55,623 bases of DNA from the NCBI GenBank assembly GCA_045837725.1, contig JBEWZL010000114.1:1-55623 (forward strand). The letters are read 5' to 3'. Positions 15,811 through 27,102 of the stretch are shown in pieces; the first letter of the stretch is position 1; every line of letters starts with the position of its first letter. Under the pieces are notes generated by a model that did not search any database, was not told the origin of the DNA, and saw only the letters and a list, made by a program, of their open reading frames with translations. Source of the DNA: Vermamoeba vermiformis. Taxonomy: Eukaryota > Tubulinea > Echinamoebida. The position numbers were made by a program, and so were the translations under genes.

Positions 15811-16419
15811 TTAACGGAACTTTTCGCGGCATCGAAGGACCAGCTATAATAAAGAAGAATTACGTCAGATCGCGCTCGTTACGAAAATTTATGAAACAAG
15901 TTGTACTTACGTCGTCGAACTGAAGATCAGCGAGAGTATGACCTTGCAATGAGATAGCAATGCCGTTCAATGCTTGCTTCAATGGAGCAAGGCTAGAAGC
16001 GTGCAACATCTTTGTTTTGACCGAGGAGTCACGAGGGATCCAGGTCACGAAAACGAGCTTGGTACGTTGACCTCCATCTTCAGTAGTGTACCCAACATGA
16101 GTTACTGCGTAGCGGGCTTCATCTTGAGGCAAATCAGCCAAAAACTAAAAAAAGGAGTCGTAAATAAGCTGCGCGTACGAGACGGATCAGATCCGACTTA
16201 CTTGTTCGTAAGAAGTGCCAGGAGCAGCAGTCTTGTCAATGGTAATGTTCATAGTGGTCATATCGAGCTTGTACATAATGTAGCCATATTTGCCTCGAAG
16301 TTTAAACTCTTCAAACTCGCGGATGCACTCGTCGGCGATTTTGGCTCCAGAAAGGTTGCTCTGTTTACTAAGTTAGAAACTACCAGCAGATAAGCAATAA
16401 AAAATATTTAATTTACCAT
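15811..16419 (-). CDS. ADF/cofilin actin-depolymerising protein
   Basis: Four minus-strand exons (16417-16419, 16202-16360, 15911-16144, 15811-15843) give 142 aa, the usual length for the family. The first coding exon holds only the initiator ATG; an ATG-only exon is a known trait of many ADF/cofilin genes. The ADF-H fold is visible as GYIMYKLD, then DEARYAVTHVGY, then KLVFVTWIPRDSSVKTKMLHASS. This last stretch covers the long actin-binding helix with its basic SxKxKM motif. The N-terminal Ser after Met (MSNLSG) is the expected regulatory phosphosite and actin contact. Cofilin severs and depolymerises ADP-actin filaments in the cytoplasm. The last exon (11 codons including stop) is the least certain part, because the family C-terminus varies. 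Confidence 0.92.
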
Positions 16420-16941
16420 TGTTGTTTTGTGTTGGTTGATTGGTTGTGTTGTTGATGAATGGAAAGAGTTGGATGCCGTATTTAAATGTTTTTTTGAGCG
16501 TGTGTATTCAAAGAAGAATATTATAAAAAATAGTGGAAAATAGTAAAATTAATCGTACAGCGAGCAAAACGATGAAACGGTACACAGAAAGCAGATTTGA
16601 CTATTATTTCGAAGAAGTTCGGTGAAGTAGCGTTAAAAACAGGACCAAAAATTCAATATAATTGTTATTATTTAAGTACGTTAACGCGATAACTATAGTA
16701 GAATAACAATAAGTAATCATTATGGCCCAAAAAAAACGGCCAGATGAATTTTAAACAGATGGAACGTTGAGTCTCACCGTAGTTGCTATTTACATATAAA
16801 ATAATGAATAATAATTAGCGTATCGCTGTTGATTGCATCGGGTAGTTTGTTCTCTTCGTTACAGGGACAAATCAATTAAACGTGAATTAAACGTCCTGTT
16901 AAATTTTAACACGCAGACTGAGTGCAATACCACGCATAAGA
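16420..16941. other. Divergent promoter region, no gene seen
   Basis: About 520 bases between the cofilin start (minus) and the Atg1-like kinase start (plus). No convincing ORF. It probably serves as a shared upstream region for the two divergent genes. Confidence 0.45.
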
Positions 16942-19900
16942 ATGGCGTCAGATAGTCCGTCATTCGGTTCACCGGTCATTATCAGCACCTCAACGCTTGA
17001 GATGCGGATGGGCCAGGCAAGTCCATTAAGTCTTGATTGCCTAAAGATTCTCTTGGCTATTTATTATTAATTTATTTATAATATGAAAAATATTCTAATT
17101 ATTTATGTCTAGGATGCTATTGAAAATTTGCGTAAGAGATTGGCTCAGTTTGTTGCTATTGCTGGATCTGGAATGTTTGACTTGCAAATTCAAAATGCTG
17201 ATTTTATTAAAGCTATTTCAATATCACCATTAGTAGATGATACTCGCAAATAGTAAGTGCACTCTTTTCAATGCCTATTATTTTAGGAAAATTTGAAACT
17301 GATATTCTTTTGAGTTAAAATTACAAATGTAAGATATATTGATATATTTTTATATTAAAATATCAGGATTATTGACGAACGATCCTAAATTAGCGTTTGG
17401 AAAGTTGGATCACAAGTTCAATTTACAATCGAAAAATCTGTTTGATATTAATTAAAATTTTATTAAGCATGCGCGCAGTGGTTCAAAATTATGTAGAAAA
17501 AGAAGAAGTATTAAAAATGATGAATAATTTAGCTGCTGCAATTGAACGAAAAGAAACTGTTGAAGAGAAACAAGACATTCAATCGGCACTGCGATTTATT
17601 TTTGATTTATTGAACGATCATAAGAACAAGAATAGAGTGTTGGAGATTATGAACGCATTTTCGGCGGATTTATTGAATTACGTTAAAATGGTACGTGGCA
17701 TCCGAGATCCAACCAAAAAAATTATTTTTACGCCAGATCCATTCCAACCAAATCAATATTATGCACGCGGATAATATTAACATAGTATCGTGCATGATTT
17801 TTGGTAATTTTTAAAGAATTTAACGTTAAAGCAAAAAGAATTAGTTTCATTTTTTGACATTGGGTTTTATTTCATAGGATTCAGCCAATAGCATTGCAGC
17901 AATTTATCGCTATTTTTACACGGTGCAATTAGCCGACTCAAAGTGGCGTGAGCTGCTCGAAGGCATATTTGACGTCGGTGATTACTTGTGCTGCGGTGTG
18001 TCGATCGGCAAAGGAAGTTACGGCAAAGTGCTCAAAGGTACGAATGAAATTTCTGCAAAGCTTTGTTCATGAAAATTAAGCTCTATTATCAATATTATTC
18101 GTTATTCGCGATTTGATTAGATCCGCTTCAGTTCTTTAAAAATTTAGCTCCTTGAACAGCTTTTGCTATAATCCATTTCGTACATTAACAAGTTTTGATT
18201 ATTAATACTATTTTCGGTTATATTCAGGTTTTCATAAGGAAACTGGTGGCATTGTAGCGGTCAAGCAAATAGATCTGTTCGACAAATCTCCGCGTGTGAT
18301 TGAAGCACTGAACAGAGAAAGCAAAATGTTGAAGTATATGAACCATCCTAATATTGTACGTATCACAATTGATCTAAGCTTACCATTTAAGGAAATTTCA
18401 TTTTTTGTTTTTTTTTTTGACGCCAGATCTCTCAGTCATTTAAGCCTACAATTAACCTTATTATTTAATTTAGATCCGATTATACGATGCCGTTAAAGAC
18501 CATCGTCGCATGTATTTCGTGATGGAGTACTGTCCCATGGGTGATTTAGACGAGTGGATCAAAGACCAGTACACGACCAACCAGTCCATTCAACTCTCGG
18601 TGATTGTGCACTTAATGAAAGGAATCAGTAAGACAAGAGTATATAGTAATATATATACATACTAATATATTGATTATTAGCTAACGCGTTGAAGTTCTTG
18701 CGAAGTCAAAATATTGTGCATCGAGATCTGAAGCCCCAAAATATTCTTTTGACGCAAGAGAACGGTGATTTGCAGCCCAAATTAATGTAGGATAATCAAT
18801 AATTAATAGCCATAAATATATAAGGCATTAAAGCGATTACTAACATTTTTTGTTTTGTTAGTGACTTTACTAGTGCTCGTGAAGTGAACGAAGGACAAAT
18901 GTTGAAATCGATTTGGGGCACACCTCTATATATGGTAATGATATATATAATATTCTTATTAGTTCTGCATCGTACTAATTATTTTTTTAGGCGCCTGAAG
19001 TTTTGTCTGGCAGGCCGTACTCCGAAAAGGCCGATTTATGGTAAGTTATTATAAAGATAGTTATTAATAGCGAATATTAATATTTATTGAAATTAGGTCA
19101 CTCGGTGTAATCTTGTACAAATTATTATTCGCAGCTCTGCCGTTCAATGCTAATACACCACAAGATCTCGTCAAAAATATTAACGTAGGAAATATATAAG
19201 TATTATATTTTATAGTACTAATATATTAATATTAATAGACGAAGAAACTTTATATTCCGCCTAATCAGCTACCGCCCGAAGTTTTGAACTTGCTCGAGTC
19301 ATTATTGCAAGTCGATTACCAAAAAAGGTAATAACAATTTAAATAGTTATATACTATGATAGAATAAGCTCGATATTAATATAATGCTATTGCATAGAGT
19401 ATCGACCACTGATTTCTTTTGTCATCCGTTCTTCGCTTGCGCGGATAAAAATAGAAACAGTACGCCACGCTCCAAAGACCAAATTGAAGCGTTATTAGCG
19501 GAAAATCAAGAGTTGGAAATGTTATTGAGCAAATATAAGGAGACTGCGATTAATTACGAAGAGCTCATTACCAAGTTGAAGTTGGATGTGTTCAATTTGA
19601 CGTCTGCGAACTCTGATTTGAAAGAAAAGATCGAAGTGCATCATAATAATGAGAAGAAGTACCAAGAAGATCGAGAGGTAAGTACTTTAATTAAAAAAAA
19701 TTCGGATCGCGTACCCAATCGAAACAATTCGTATTTTATTGCTACATGCCCTTTTGAGGCCTCAATATTCTTCGAAATCGTTTATTTTACTGGTTTACTC
19801 TCGTTCGGATTAGTTCCCAAGCGTTTTGTAACGGAAGGAAATTTCGATATTTTTATCAATTTTATTTTTAACTTTTTTTTTTGCTTAGCACTTAATGAAC

Positions 19901-20837
19901 CGGATAGATCAATTAGAAAAAGAGAACGGCGAGTTAGTTCAAGAGAAATTAGCGCATAAAGCTGATGACGACTTGGTCAAACTTCTCGAGAAGGATCTGC
20001 GTAACAAGACGAAGCAATTCGAAGAAGAAAAGCAGTTATTGACTCAAAATCATAACGCCGTATTAATTAAGATGAAAGAAGAGCTTGAAACGACGAAGAA
20101 AGAAAACGAAATTTTGAAAGATCAAGAAAGGGACAACCGAGGCTTGAACGACGTTATTGAAGCTCTTTCAGCGGAGTTAGCCAACGCAGAAAATGCTATG
20201 AATAATTTATATTCCGAGAAAGAAATAATTATGAAAGAAAAAGACGAGTTAGAAGCCGCGAATATTGCTTTAAAAGCGGATCTGCAACGGTACATTAAGA
20301 AGGCTCATGAAGTCGGTGACATTAATACTACTAGTTCAAATCAAAAGACGAAGCAATTAGAAGATCAAGTCGCTTCATTGACCGTTGAAGTTAAGCGCTT
20401 GAATACTCTTCTTGACAGCGTTGGATTGCAACTCGAACACGTACAAAAAGAACGAAACAAATTCGAGGATGAATTGACTGCTGTTCTTGAACAAGGACGA
20501 CGTAAGTACTTAAAATAGATCGATAATTTATAATTACATAAGAGCATTATCGAAATTTTCAAACATTTCCGGATCCAGATCCGAATCTTAAATGAGAGTT
20601 TTTTTTCTCAAGTTTTTTTATGTACCCAATATGATCCATATGCAATAAGTTATTAACATTATTTTAACAACAGAAAAAGAATTGCAGACCGATGAACTGG
20701 TGCACGAACTCGATGAACTCAAATTGCGTGTCAAGAAGCTTGAAACGGACAAAAAGCAGCTCGAAGAAGAGTTGAAGACTGCGCACAACAATTTACACGA
20801 TATTTTATCGTCCTTCACGCAGAATAATAATAATTAG
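16942..20837 (+). CDS. Atg1/ULK-like protein kinase with N-terminal helical and C-terminal coiled-coil regions
   Basis: Exons read in phase: 16942-17016, 17113-17252, an unresolved stretch to ~17480, ~17481-17690, 17878-18037, 18228-18355, 18474-18627, 18681-18786, 18862-18934, 18991-19040, 19097-19184, 19239-19327, 19398-19677, 19889-20501, 20674-20837. The first intron has a GC donor (CAG|GCAAGT). An N-terminal helical region of unknown family precedes the kinase domain: GKGSYGKV, AVKQI, HRDLKPQN, GTPLYMAPEV, ADLWSLGVILYKLL, ending near HPFF. The wording around PQDLVKNI and the C-lobe fits Atg1/ULK. A long coiled coil (~19440-20830) follows. Family knowledge: Atg1/ULK kinases start autophagy. 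The magnesium-binding DFG is DFT here, so activity may be altered or lost. The junction at 17253-17480 did not splice cleanly and could hide a small exon or an error. Confidence 0.75.
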
Positions 20838-20959
20838 GACGATGTCGTGATACGAATACGTGTTCTTGTATTATAGTAGTTTTATTAAATTGATCAGTAC
20901 TTAGCCCTAATACTATCTTACAATAGTTTTCTATCTAACTACAAAAAAATTCTTGGAAT

Positions 20960-21958
20960 TTAATCGTCGCACTGTTTTTTCTCATCAGCAGGATTTGCTT
21001 CTTCTTCGTCAGACAAGTTATCTTCAAAATCATTATTATCACTGTTGGAGTCACTCGAAACCGAATCATTGTCACAGTGGCTCCATTTGTCACATCGCGC
21101 ACATTGGGGCCTTTTGCATCTGTAACAATTGTTACCGACAATCTGCAAAGAAAAAGTCAGTACGACGTCAAAAGTATAAGGTCTCTTAAACACTTACAAC
21201 AGCCCAATCAGCACAATGTTCGCAGTCAACAGCACAGTTGACGCAGTATCTTGTGTCTTCAGCTCCGTACACTGGCCATCTAAATCGCCTGTCCTTGCAG
21301 TTGAAACAAAATTCGTTGCCGCATTCACCGCATTCGAAGAATTTGAAAGGAGTCTCAACGTTGCAATTATGACAATTAATTGTTTCGTAATCAAGTCTCC
21401 ATTCAATTTTCCAAGCCTCGCCATTGGTTTTGACGCACGCACTACAAGTCATTATTTCTCCGAATTCGCCTGACTTATCCAAAAAATTATCGCACAGCGG
21501 GCAATGCTTTTCGTCAAACTCTTCGCCTTCTAGTACTTCAAGGGTCTCTTCACTGAATTTTCGAAGCCTGACATTATTCATCAAAATAAATACAAGATCT
21601 GACGAGTAACGTACTTAATGTAAGTTTGAATGAAAGTTTGCGAATTCATATGCTTCATGACATTCGAATAGAATGTTGGCCACTTCTTAGAGCTGTTTTC
21701 GTGCCAAATCTTCATAATAATGCCGTGCATTATTTTCGAGGAAAATGCAAGAGATTTTTGATCCCGTAGGGCTCGTTGTGCGCTTCGTTTCTCCTCATTC
21801 AACGTGACAATGTGATGCCATATTTCAGGAGGGAGAGGGACATTTGGGCGTTCTTCGACTGCTTCAGAAGGCATCGCCAGATCCGGCGATTGTTCTTCTA
21901 TTCTTCTTTTTTTCATTGGATAGCTATCTCCTATTAGTGAACTGGCTCGTCGCTTCAT
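20960..21958 (-). CDS. F-box-like protein with Cys-rich zinc-binding C-terminus
   Basis: Three minus-strand exons (21615-21958, 21198-21567, 20960-21142) give 298 aa. A basic stretch MKKRRIEE could be a nuclear signal. Residues ~40-70 contain LPPEIWHHIV, which resembles the start of an F-box. From ~125 on the protein is Cys-rich, with at least eight CxxC or CxxxC pairs (HCPLC, TCSAC, NCHNC, ECGEC, FCFNC, CVNC, CEHC, CYRC), presumably binding several zinc ions. The C-terminal 45 residues are Ser/Asp/Glu-rich. No named family was recognised. An F-box plus zinc module would suggest a substrate adaptor of an SCF ubiquitin ligase, but that is inference. The gene converges on the Atg1-like kinase with 122 bases between stops. 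Confidence 0.7.
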
Positions 21959-22528
21959 GTGGTGCTTGCTTGCTGCTTGACTTAAAGAAAAAAAAGATCG
22001 ATTTTTTTCAGCGGGCGGCGGACACTTGATTAAGTCTTTCTTTGGTCTCGTTTTCGTTGCTTAAAATTTGTAACGAAACAAATATTTTCGTTCGTGCTGA
22101 AGTGCCACATTGCTACCCTCATTCTCAGATCTATTTGTTCTAGGCGACAAGCCTTTCCTCGTTCTTCTTGCTTCTCGAAGCTGCCCTATGTCGTCCGCCG
22201 TTCCTCGCGACAATTTGTTGTAGCAAATCTGCATTCATCGACTGCTCGCAGCTGCGCGAATCTATGTCAAAATCATGACGGACCGTTTTATGCAAGCGGA
22301 CTTTAGTAGTAAAACTCGCAACTAACGTCAAAAATGTTTTTTTCAGGTGGAATTTAGTAGAAAAATAGTAAGATATTATGTAGGTAATTAATCGTGTAGC
22401 AAACACGTCAATTTAGTGTCAGAAAAAAATTAGAAAATTGTTGTATTTAAACAGACATCGATAGAAGATGACTAAATCAATTATAAATACCATCGCTGTA
22501 ATATTGGAGCATTCGCGAACTCAACAGT
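21959..22528. other. Divergent upstream region, no gene seen
   Basis: About 570 bases between two divergent gene starts. The small ORFs look random. A TGTATTTAAA sequence at ~22443, about 85 bases before the plus-strand ATG, could act as a TATA-like element. Confidence 0.4.
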
Positions 22529-24256
22529 ATGGAGCAGCCAATTCAAAACGGTCAGTTCGTTGTATTGACGAAGGGGAATTGGGCAGTGTTGCAAGTTCTA
22601 CCAACCGGCAGAGCGATTAGAAATAATGAAGTGAAGGGTAGTGTTGATATTCAAGTCGCTAAATTAGCCAATCAATCCTTGGTAAGCCCATCTGTCAAAT
22701 AAATTAAATAATTATCCATCGTTTCAAAATTACTAAATAAATTCGATTAATACATTCCAATACTTTTACGTATTTTTCCAATTAATCTAACCGAGTTTGC
22801 TAGATCACGCTCGATAAACTTACTTTGGATGTCTTCCCTAGCAACTCAGGAACGTCTATGCAGTCAATAAATGTTCCTGATTACCTTGGTGCAGGTATGA
22901 GATAAATACTAATTGTTATTAGTGCTCCGTGTTGGATCTGACAAGTTATTTTTGAAGTCACCGGCAACAAATTCTGCTTCGTTTATTTGGCCGAAAAGGA
23001 CCAACGGATATTCGCAGTATATGAAATCGATGAATCAAATAAGAAAGTAGTTCATCAGGGCCAATTTGAGATCAAGAAGGATCCAGTTGTGGACACGCCA
23101 GCTGAGAATACGGAAGAAAAGAAAGACGATGATAAGAGCAAGGACAAAAAAGAAAAAAAGAACAAAAAAGAGAAAAAGAGCAAGGATAAGAAGGATAAGA
23201 AAGAGAAGGATACTAAGACTAAAAAGCCGCAGAATAAAAAAGAATTTGTTCCGACCGCAATAATGGCCATTAAAGACAAGGTATTCTTGGTAAGTGCATT
23301 ATTTTTCCTGATATATTAAAATTTCAATGATAGCTACTAATTCGATTATTATCAGGGGTTCCCTGGCTTCGTTGGTTATGTGGATCTGACTCAGCCTACG
23401 CTTTCATTGAACTTGTTTCATGAATGGCAAGAACAAGTATGGGGCGACCACTTTCTCAAAACAAGTAAGTATGACTTAATCGATGAGCGAATCTAGTAGA
23501 TCGCACGACTGACCTTTCTTCTCTAGTCGATGCATTTGCGTTCGACTCTACAGTGCCTAATAGCGAGTTGGTGGCGATTGACGATGTTGTTTGGCCTAAA
23601 TACGCTTTCACATACAACGTGTCGCAACATGTGCCGAAGGTACGTTTTGACACAGATTTTCTTTCGTTCATGAAACTTACACCTGTTCACAGAACGTGGG
23701 AAGATTTGACTTGCCGAGTGGAAGCAACGAGCATTGTATGGACGCAGTCAAGCACGGCAATAGGTTGATTTTGACGGCCAGATCCAGCACCAGCGGTGGG
23801 TACGCTAACCGAATTGTCGTACTTGAAGGCACAAAAGCGATTTGGACTATAGCAGAACGACGGTCTTCTGGAGGACAGATGAAATTGTTTGCAGGCGATG
23901 AGTGGACCACTCCTTCGTCCGTTGGATTGTTGAACGGAAATGTCATTGTGATTACAGCAGGTAAACGCGGTGTAATTGCCATGCCGATCGATCAAATCAA
24001 AACTGTCAAAGAAGAGATGTACGGACGTGAATATGACGTGCCAAAACCTCACGCCGTAAAAAATTTGCGCGTTGGCGTGTCATCGGAAGAACTTGTCACG
24101 GTCAAAGAAAAGTCAACGGCATACGTCCTGAGCACTACTAATGAAGGCGTTAGCGTGCTTAGTGAAGTCAAATGGAACGAACAGACAAAGGATCTTGAAG
24201 TCAGCGGCAGTCATCAGCTTCAAGGCTCGTACGATCGGTTGTTCATGGAAGTCTAA
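22529..24256 (+). CDS. Unrecognised 453-aa protein with Lys/Asp low-complexity insert
   Basis: Six exons in phase: 22529-22681, 22804-22894, 22958-23289, 23356-23464, 23527-23639, 23693-24256. No signal peptide or membrane helix. The N-terminal ~110 residues look like a compact beta-rich unit. Residues ~120-170 are a charged Lys/Asp/Glu run built from KKDKK-type words. The C-terminal ~270 residues have repeated beta-strand patterns (NRLILTARS, NRIVVLEG, GNVIVITAGKRG, TAYVLSTTNEG) that could be blades of a beta-propeller. I do not recognise the family and assign no function. The stop lies 41 bases from the stop of the converging LRR gene. Confidence 0.7.
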
Positions 24257-24297
24257 AAGTGACACCTGTCATTGATTTTGTATTTTACAAATGAACT

Positions 24298-26071
24298 TTA
24301 TTTTAGTAAAGATTGTAAAAACATTGCAAAATCAAAATCAGTGAATGAATACGATAAATACTCAAACACGTGCAACCAAATCTCGATCGGCAAAATGAAC
24401 GAAACAGGTTTTGTGACAATCATTTTGATCAACAGACATGTGTCTCCAATAATTTGATCTTGAGTGTCGCGATTGTTTTTGAGTTTTTCTTCCAAATAAG
24501 GGTACTCTGAAGCGCCTTCAATGAACCGCAGTGTTTTGTTCGATTTGAGCAGATCCAAAATAAAATCGTCAGCTGCGTTGCCATTTACAGGGCTATGCTC
24601 AAAATCTAGATCTCTAATCTTCGTCATATGCAATTCCAACAGCGTTGCATTTGTCTTCAAAGCTTCAATGAACATTTTGAAAACAGCGTACTGCATTCTC
24701 GGAACTTTAACGTTTAATTTTCGCAGCGTCTTATTGATGCTTAATGCTTTAGCTAGATGCAAATATGTATCAACGCTGTATATTTCGAATGGCTGCGTTA
24801 TATTTAGCTCTTTTAACGAATGATTTTGTTCCAAGAATTTTCGTAATGCTCTGCTGGCATGACTAGTGCTTTCAACGTTCAATCTTGTTAGTGTTTGATT
24901 TTGACATAGCTCGGAAAATAGTATTTCGTAATCTAGTGTTTTAGACTCGCAGGAAATGAGAGTCAGATCTGTTATTGTAACGTTGGATCCCAGATTCAAC
25001 AAAGAAAGTTGTTTCTTTGAAAGGTCCACGTCTATTAATTCTAATTTCTTGATAGTCTTGTTGATACTAAGTATCTCGCCAAACATTTTGCAATCGAGTG
25101 GATTTTGGTGGATCGTAAGATCTGTTATCGAAGTGTTCGCTTTAAATTCTTCCGCTAATTGTCCTATATTTATCGTGTTGGATAATCCACCTTTCAATTT
25201 TAATTTCGTCAAATGATTCGCTTCCAAGACTTGTTTAAATGATTCATAATTTTCGGGTTTGACCGAACCCCAATGCCAGTATTCTCTAATTTCATTTGAT
25301 ATTAATATTTCGCATAATTTTTCTAATCTTTCGTATTGTAAATTCGTCTCGCCTTCAATTTTAATCGATTTGATGGATCTGTTTGTTTTTAAACTTTCTA
25401 ACAGTACGTCGTAACAATCTGCCGGCAGGAACGCGTTTGAAATAATTAATTCTTCGAATTTATAGTGCTCCATGTTGCTGCAGAATATTTTAAATCCTTC
25501 CATTGATACTTCTGTCGTCGCTCGGTTAGAAATTTCGAAAACCTTGATCCACTCGTTTACTTTCAATATTTGAGCTATTCCAGCCATTAAATGCACTTCA
25601 AAATCATTGTACACCATGGATATTTTTGTTACGCTTCTATTATGCTCTGTCAAGCACGTAACGAATTTTTTCAAATCCGATCCGGTCAATGTGGCGAGCG
25701 TTATTTGCCGAATTGTTGTATTCTTATTTAGTACTTCAATAACAGGTGCCAGTGGTTCGCCTATCAAGTCTATAAAGTTGAGTGTTGTGAAGTTTGGATC
25801 GAATCTGAACCGTTTTTTGGTTTGAAGGCAATTTAATAGCTGCTCGGTGGTCGTAATATTCGCCTTAATAGACAATTAGATCATAGGCACTTCAAATGCG
25901 TTGCAGAATTAATTACAAATTTTTACAATTAATTTAATAATAATTTTTTCTTTTAATTACCCTTATCTGTACGGGTATTAGACTCGTTGTATATGATAAC
26001 TTATTTACCTTTGTTGCATCAAGCTTGGCTTTCTTTTTTTCTTTTTTGTTCTCGGATTTATGCTTTTTCAT
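24298..26071 (-). CDS. Leucine-rich-repeat protein with C-terminal F-box, copy A
   Basis: Two minus-strand exons (26009-26071 and 24298-25863) give 542 aa. Exon 1 encodes a 21-residue Lys-rich leader (MKKHKSENKK...). The frame opening exon 2 has no ATG of its own and needs this splice. Residues ~60-440 form RNI-type leucine-rich repeats of ~27 residues (NTSITDLTI, NQTLTRLNV, NKTLRKLNV). Near the C-terminus PVSFILPIEIWLHVFEYL reads as an F-box, an unusual place because F-boxes usually come first. I infer an SCF ubiquitin-ligase substrate receptor. A paralogue at 40.0-41.9 kb shares the repeats and the F-box but not exon 1. Confidence 0.8.
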
Positions 26072-26592
26072 TTATCTTGGGTTGAAACGGTAATTCGCAA
26101 GATCAAACCAACAATTATACCAGTACTAAATGTCTTTAATACCAATTTGTGTCAGTGCCTCATTTTTGGTGCACCAACCATTTTATCGCGGTTTGAAGAT
26201 TTTTGAACGTTCAATGCATCTTCGTCCCAGCACTAGTTACAACAATTAACACACGAGGAAAAATGCATCAAATAGTTTGTATATTGTGCATCATGCTGAA
26301 CAGCTGTTAACGTCGTTTTCATGTGCAGATCGCGCATCGAGGATGAGGTAAGTCCAATTAATACAATAAATCCTTCTAAAATTATTGTAATAGTGCTAAT
26401 ATTTAGTTAATTTAGAAAATTCTAATTTCAGAAAATGCTGGAGCAGCGGCTCAAAATTGCCTCCCTCCGTTAATTTTTTTTCCTCCTTGCGACGGAACTG
26501 CCGCGGAAGCCTTAAAGCCGAGAAAATATAAATAGAGTGTTGAGGGGCTCGATATAAACACAAAAAAACCAAGCTAAAGAAGAATACAACAG
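26072..26592. other. Divergent upstream region, no gene seen
   Basis: About 520 bases between the LRR gene (minus) and the NmrA-like fragment (plus). No ORF with coding character. Pyrimidine-rich and A-rich tracts near 26540-26590 immediately precede the plus-strand ATG. Confidence 0.4.
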
Positions 26593-27090
26593 ATGTCGCA
26601 ACAACAACAAAAATCATTGATCCTCGTCACTGGCGCTTCAGGCCAAGTCGGATCCACAGGCTACCATACGATTATCAATTTAGTCCAACACGGCTATCGC
26701 GTTCGAGCGTTAGTGCGCAATCTCGATGGCAGATCCGCTCGCTTGTCTGCTATTGGCCAGCCCGGAGACGTAGAAATCTTCAAAGGCGATATGCTCGATT
26801 ACAGCTCCGTCAGAGAAGCCGTAAAGGTAACGTTGGCAGTACAGATAAGGTACCTCTGCTGATTCTAATTGATCTTTTCATAGGGAGTCAAACGAATCTA
26901 CTTCTGTTTTCCAGTACGAGAAGGCATAGTGCAGGCAACGATAATTATGGCTCGTGCTGCTAAAGAAGAAGGCATCAAAGGCGTTGTTAATATCTCGTCA
27001 AATAAAAAATATTTTGGCTTGTCAAAAAGTTTTGACGGTTTTGAAAAGCGTATCTTGTTTCAGTTCTTGTTTTGTGTTTTATTTTATTAA
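26593..27090 (+). pseudogene. NmrA-like NAD(P)-binding protein, 5' part
   Basis: Two exons (26593-26826, 26884-27090) read 146 aa. The start is a good Rossmann fold: LILVTGASGQVGSTGYHTII at residues ~8-27, VRALVRNLD, and GDVEIFKGDMLDYSSV, as in atypical short-chain dehydrogenases of the NmrA/QOR2/HSCARG type, which sense or use NADP(H). Homology runs to GVVNISS (~26999) and then stops, where the family normally continues for ~170 more residues. The last ~30 codons look random. A sequence resembling the missing C-terminus reappears at ~28,900-29,240, beyond the kelch gene. I infer one ancestral gene disrupted by the kelch gene or its flanks. A short expressed protein remains possible. Confidence 0.65.
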
Positions 27091-27102
27091 CACCAACAAG
27101 TC

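Noticed and set aside
21194-21473. Overlapping frames on both strands across the Cys-rich protein
   Set aside because: Only the 21,198-21,567 frame has the repeated CxxC pattern and joins by splicing to neighbouring exons.
23055-23279. Hydrophobic Phe/Leu/Ser-rich minus-strand frame
   Set aside because: Antisense of the Lys/Asp run in the 22.5-24.3 kb gene, not a membrane protein.
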